DNA of 37,049 bases, from positions 1 through 37,049 of the forward strand of contig JAMXAE010000010.1 of the NCBI GenBank assembly GCA_024281695.1, in the 5' to 3' direction. Both the position numbers and the translations under genes were made by a program. Below, piece by piece: positions 34,232 to 37,049 of the stretch (positions are counted from its first letter, which is position 1; each line of letters begins with the position of its first letter). The notes under the pieces are model-generated. The model worked only from the letters and a program-made list of their open reading frames with translations. It was not told the origin of the DNA and did no database searches. This stretch comes from Nitrosomonas sp. Its GTDB lineage: Bacteria; Pseudomonadota; Gammaproteobacteria; Burkholderiales; Nitrosomonadaceae.

Positions 34232-35392
34232 CTAGTCATTACAAGAAGTATAGGTCTTAGGGCAAGCTGAATTCAAACCGCCTGACGAGGTGCCTTTTTG
34301 CGTATTCCCATTTAGCATTTCCAGAATTTTGCTACGGTAATAATATTCTGGGTGTCGTGTCCAGAAGATGTAATTGGCTTTCAGTTTATCCCGTGCAAAA
34401 GCTAAGAGCTCGAGGATGGTAGGTTCATAGCCTGTTCCATCTTCTCGGGTATTCTCATAATTTGTTTCCATCACGGTAGGTGCCATCGGGATATAACCAG
34501 AAAGTTTAGAGTAATAACTATAGACGCCATCTGGTGAATAAGGATTGCCTTCCATACTGAGACCAGGATCGTCGAGACGAAGATCGGGGCTACTCAGTGT
34601 TGTTCCCATATTTGGGAAAGAATTTATGACTGATTCAAGTACGGGACGTGGATAATTCATTTCCTGGATGGTCATGGTGTTGGGGAAGAAAGCACGCATA
34701 TTCTTGTGTACATAAATTAAGTTGTCAAAAAATTTAGTTACTTGATCACTAGTCATCGGTGCATCCGTAGGGTCCCCTAAGGCTGATTCAATCATACCGA
34801 TACCTTCAAAATAGGGATGAGAGTTATAGCGCTCTCCCAGCTTGCGGAATAGTTTAACTAAACGATTTCGGACATTATCGTTCCATAACTTGATGTTGTA
34901 TCCTCTAGGGATGGTATTCCCTAATTTACTGAAGGGGAAAACACCTCCCTCATATTTTGACGCTTTTAGGTAGACGGGTACTAGAGTCCAATCAAGATCA
35001 AACGATTTGGTTTGTACCTGAATAATAAGACGCTTCTGCTGTGCAGCCAGCTCCTCAAGGCGTTGATCAATGGCCGTGAAGTCATATACATCTTCATCCG
35101 TTTCCAGTTCTGCCCACAAATAACGAATCTGTAGTCCACGAAGTGCTGGCGTTGCCTTGAGCTCTCTATGCACCTTATCCATATATTCAGATTTATTTTT
35201 GCCCGAGCTCATGATGGTATAGTAATGCCCGGGATGCCATTTAACCGCACCTGCATGAGCTACTTTCGTGGGAGCTAGTACTGAGTTGATACCGAAGAAT
35301 ATTAATGCCATTAACAAAGTATTGGTATAGACAAATTTTATACTGCAATCTGCGTAAGTTTTATTTATTTGTAACGATTTCGTAGTATTCAT
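34232..35392 (-). CDS. Secreted TIM-barrel (glycoside-hydrolase-like) protein, copy 2
   Basis: 386 residues, a close paralog of copy 1 over its whole length: signal peptide ending VAHA|GAVKW (about residue 47), KWHPGHYYTIMSSGKNKSEY, RYLWAELETDEDVYDF, FEGIGMIESAL with Glu202, TIQEMNYPRPV with Glu244, NYIFWTRH and a C-terminal Cys pair. Both candidate catalytic glutamates are kept, so it should be active if copy 1 is. The ATG at 35392 follows AAGGAAG; the longer frame is leader. Its leader near the start is homologous to that of copy 1, including the Shine-Dalgarno hairpin, but no c-di-GMP aptamer is seen. Confidence 0.75.
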   Translation of the reverse strand: MNTTKSLQINKTYADCSIKFVYTNTLLMALIFFGINSVLAPTKVAHAGAVKWHPGHYYTIMSSGKNKSEYMDKVHRELKATPALRGLQIRYLWAELETDEDVYDFTAIDQRLEELAAQQKRLIIQVQTKSFDLDWTLVPVYLKASKYEGGVFPFSKLGNTIPRGYNIKLWNDNVRNRLVKLFRKLGERYNSHPYFEGIGMIESALGDPTDAPMTSDQVTKFFDNLIYVHKNMRAFFPNTMTIQEMNYPRPVLESVINSFPNMGTTLSSPDLRLDDPGLSMEGNPYSPDGVYSYYSKLSGYIPMAPTVMETNYENTREDGTGYEPTILELLAFARDKLKANYIFWTRHPEYYYRSKILEMLNGNTQKGTSSGGLNSACPKTYTSCND

Positions 35393-35403
35393 TTTCAATT
35401 TCT

Positions 35404-35420
35404 TCCTTGTCGTTAAAGGA
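35404..35420 (-). promoter_or_regulatory. Shine-Dalgarno-sequestering hairpin in the leader of copy 2
   Basis: TCCTT-TAACGAC-AAGGA on the minus strand: the same five-base stem as before copy 1 but with a different loop, enclosing the AAGGA Shine-Dalgarno. Keeping the stem while the loop changes suggests it has a function. Confidence 0.45.
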
Positions 35421-35498
35421 CAGAAACGCATTGACACGTATCGAAGTTATTCCTTAAAAGAATAATCTTGTGTCATCCTGGTTCTAAATATTAGCGGG

Positions 35499-35524
35499 AG
35501 GACATGCTTTGAGCAGCATGTCCT
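35499..35524. terminator. Stem-loop after GH-like copy 3
   Basis: AGGACATGCT and AGCATGTCCT, a perfect ten-base stem with a six-base loop, 28 bp beyond the stop of copy 3. T-tract (CCTTTTTCCC) follows on the plus strand only, so on the minus strand it would be a Rho-type or processing stem. Confidence 0.55.
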
Positions 35525-35551
35525 TTTTCCCTTTAGCTGTTTGTGAAGTCT

Positions 35552-36700
35552 CTAGTTACAAGAGGTATAAACTGATGGGCAGGTCGGATCGAGTCCGCCA
35601 GAAGGGTCGCTTGTTTGTGCGCGTTGATTCAGCAGTTCCAGCACTTTCGGATAATAGCCCGGCGTCCGTGTCCAGAAAATATAATTGGCTTTCAACGTAT
35701 CTCGTCCAAATTTTAGAAGCTCTGAAACAGTCGGTTGGGGGCCTGTTAGGTCTTTCCGAGTACTTACATAATTCTTGTGCTCTATTGTAGGGGTCAGAGC
35801 TATAATTCCGGAAAGCTTAGGAAAGTAAGTATACAGACCGGCCGGATCACGTGTTTCGTTTAGGCCAGGCTCGTCTATCCAAATATCCGGACAACCCAAT
35901 GTCGTGCCGGTCTCTTTGAATGTATTTGTGAATTCTTTAAGAAATGTGCGTGGGTAATTCATTTCTTGAATGGTCATCGTATTAGGAAAAGCGGTACGCA
36001 TTTTCGTTTGTACAATGAGCAGATTTGCATAATATTTATCTACTTGTGTGCTTGTCAATGCTGTTATAGGTTGTCCAAAGGCCGATTCAATCATACCGAC
36101 ACCCTCAAAATAGGGATGTGAATTATATCGCTCGCCTAATTTGTTCATCAGTTTAGTTAGACGATTCCGGACGTTATCATTCCATAATTTAATGTTATAT
36201 CCCTTAATGGTTTTTTTACTGTCATAGCTACCAAAAGGAAATACGCCTCCTTCATACATGGATGTTCTTAAGTAGCCTGGTACAACAGTCCAGTCAGGAT
36301 CAAATGACTTTGTTTGCACCTGAATGATGAGGCGTCTTTTTAGTGCAGCAAGTTCTTCAAGACGCTGATCAATGGCTGTGAAATCATACACATCCTCATC
36401 TGTTTCCAATTCTTTCCAGAAATAACGGATTTGTACTCCACGGAGTGCCGGTGTCGCCTTAAGCTCACTGTACACATCATCCAGATATCTAGGATTGTCT
36501 TTACCTGAACTCATAAGGGTGTAGTAATGGCCTGGATGCCATTTTACTGAGTCGTTTACAACAGAGGTTGCAGCATATATCGCTCCCCATGGAGTCAGAA
36601 CGGTGCCTATGATAAGTAGTACTGTAGTTAATACACCATGTCTAGTCAAAGTCGAGAAACAACTGTTGATTCTGGATTTTATGGTATTGGTAATTTTCAT
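35552..36700 (-). CDS. Secreted TIM-barrel (glycoside-hydrolase-like) protein, copy 3
   Basis: 382 residues, more diverged than copies 1 and 2 are from each other. Signal peptide with hydrophobic core at about 22-37 and cleavage near AIYA|ATS. Conserved core: SVKWHPGHYYTLMSSGKDN, IRYFWKELETDEDVYDF, FEGVGMIESAF with Glu205, TIQEMNYPRTF with Glu246, NYIFWTRT and terminal Cys pair. The loop DIWIDEPGLNETRDPAG replaces the RLDDPGLS-EGNPYSPDG of the other two, hinting at altered substrate contact. The ATG at 36700 follows AAAGGA within a short AAAAG/CTTTT hairpin; the upstream in-frame start is disfavoured. About 160 bp from copy 2, possibly one transcript. Confidence 0.75.
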   Translation of the reverse strand: MKITNTIKSRINSCFSTLTRHGVLTTVLLIIGTVLTPWGAIYAATSVVNDSVKWHPGHYYTLMSSGKDNPRYLDDVYSELKATPALRGVQIRYFWKELETDEDVYDFTAIDQRLEELAALKRRLIIQVQTKSFDPDWTVVPGYLRTSMYEGGVFPFGSYDSKKTIKGYNIKLWNDNVRNRLTKLMNKLGERYNSHPYFEGVGMIESAFGQPITALTSTQVDKYYANLLIVQTKMRTAFPNTMTIQEMNYPRTFLKEFTNTFKETGTTLGCPDIWIDEPGLNETRDPAGLYTYFPKLSGIIALTPTIEHKNYVSTRKDLTGPQPTVSELLKFGRDTLKANYIFWTRTPGYYPKVLELLNQRAQTSDPSGGLDPTCPSVYTSCN

Positions 36701-37049
36701 ATAAAAGATTCCTTTTAAGATAAGTTTCATGCTATCAATTTTCTGTTAGAAGCAATCAATGAGCTGTCTTCTAAGAATACGTATCTTTTTATTTGCAAAA
36801 AAGACTCCGCTTATTGATTCGGCATGAAGTATGAATTCCACTCGCGCTTATTTTTTGATAAGTTAAATAGGAATAAACTCCAAACGATATCTCGCCGAAT
36901 TAGTAGTAGTATTACTTACTTCGAGGATTTTAAAACGGCAAAAACAATGGTAAAAATAGACTCTTTAAATAAGAGCCTTAGGAAGTTAAGCAGACTATTA
37001 AAGTAGTGTAACTTCCTAATATGACAATATCGCTAAAGATGAGTTGTAG
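36701..37049. other. Leader region of GH-like copy 3, right edge of window
   Basis: AT-rich. On the minus strand CGGAGTCTTTTTTGCA (36809-36794) has the GG-N10-GC spacing and a perfect TTGCA -12 element but a poor -24 surround, so it is only a weak sigma-54 candidate. No c-di-GMP aptamer is seen. A 60-codon plus-strand frame (36824-37006) has no Shine-Dalgarno and is not annotated. Confidence 0.3.

Noticed and set aside
33973-34239. 88-codon minus-strand open frame overlapping the end of GH-like copy 2
   Set aside because: No Shine-Dalgarno, no recognisable motif; AT-rich intergenic sequence explains it.
35499-35530. AAAAAGGACATGCTG...AAAGC on the minus strand before copy 2, faintly like the start of the riboswitch
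   Set aside because: It is a simple perfect ten-base stem-loop without the invariant GGGACGCAAAG strand; better explained as a terminator-like stem.
36824-37006. 60-codon plus-strand frame at the right edge
   Set aside because: No Shine-Dalgarno and low-complexity composition, in what should be the leader of GH-like copy 3.
1-37049. CRISPR arrays, tRNA and rRNA genes
   Set aside because: No regularly spaced repeats and no recognisable tRNA or rRNA sequence seen on either strand.

Overview
The window looks like chromosome of a betaproteobacterium, most probably a Nitrosomonas-type ammonia oxidiser. This is inferred from gene content (di-heme peroxidase-type cytochromes, a sulfated-exopolysaccharide locus, REP/RAYT remnants, moderate-to-low GC with AT-rich spacers); no rRNA or tRNA is present to prove it. 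All boundaries and family assignments come from reading translations by eye.

Positions 1-10642 are a mosaic: the 3' part of a MauG/CcpA-type cytochrome c peroxidase, a small membrane protein, a CRP/FNR-type regulator, a glycine-zipper lipoprotein, a NudF-type NUDIX hydrolase, a TIR domain fused to an FGE-sulfatase (C-type-lectin-like) domain, a decayed stretch (REP-like palindromes, RAYT transposase remnant, antisense FGE remnant), a small acidic protein, a broken 7TM-GGDEF diguanylate cyclase gene, a DUF1499 membrane protein, an unidentified remnant and a putative Na+/H+ antiporter. A strong bidirectional terminator (10789-10824) separates this from a complete minus-strand heavy-metal-type RND efflux operon (outer-membrane factor, membrane fusion lipoprotein, RND pump; 16447 down to 10839).

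From about 17 kb to 31 kb, all on the plus strand, lies a RoxA-like di-heme cytochrome followed by a polysaccharide locus: three different sulfotransferases, two GT4 glycosyltransferases, a PssD/PssE pair, a secreted jelly-roll-like lipoprotein, UDP-glucose 6-dehydrogenase and a Wzx-type flippase. Together these predict a uronic-acid-containing, sulfated exopolysaccharide, a GAG-like polymer. No Wzy polymerase, initiating transferase or export apparatus lies in the window, so it is only part of the system.

From 31 kb to 36.7 kb, on the minus strand, are three paralogous secreted TIM-barrel (glycoside-hydrolase-like) proteins. The copy next to the sulfotransferases is preceded by a sigma-54-type -24/-12 promoter, a well-formed c-di-GMP-I (GEMM) riboswitch placed at the predicted transcription start, and a short hairpin that can hide the Shine-Dalgarno. 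The second paralog keeps the Shine-Dalgarno hairpin but I see no riboswitch. IS3-family debris lies between copies 1 and 2. The most interesting reading is a sulfated EPS system coupled to c-di-GMP through an RNA switch on a putative matrix-modifying enzyme.
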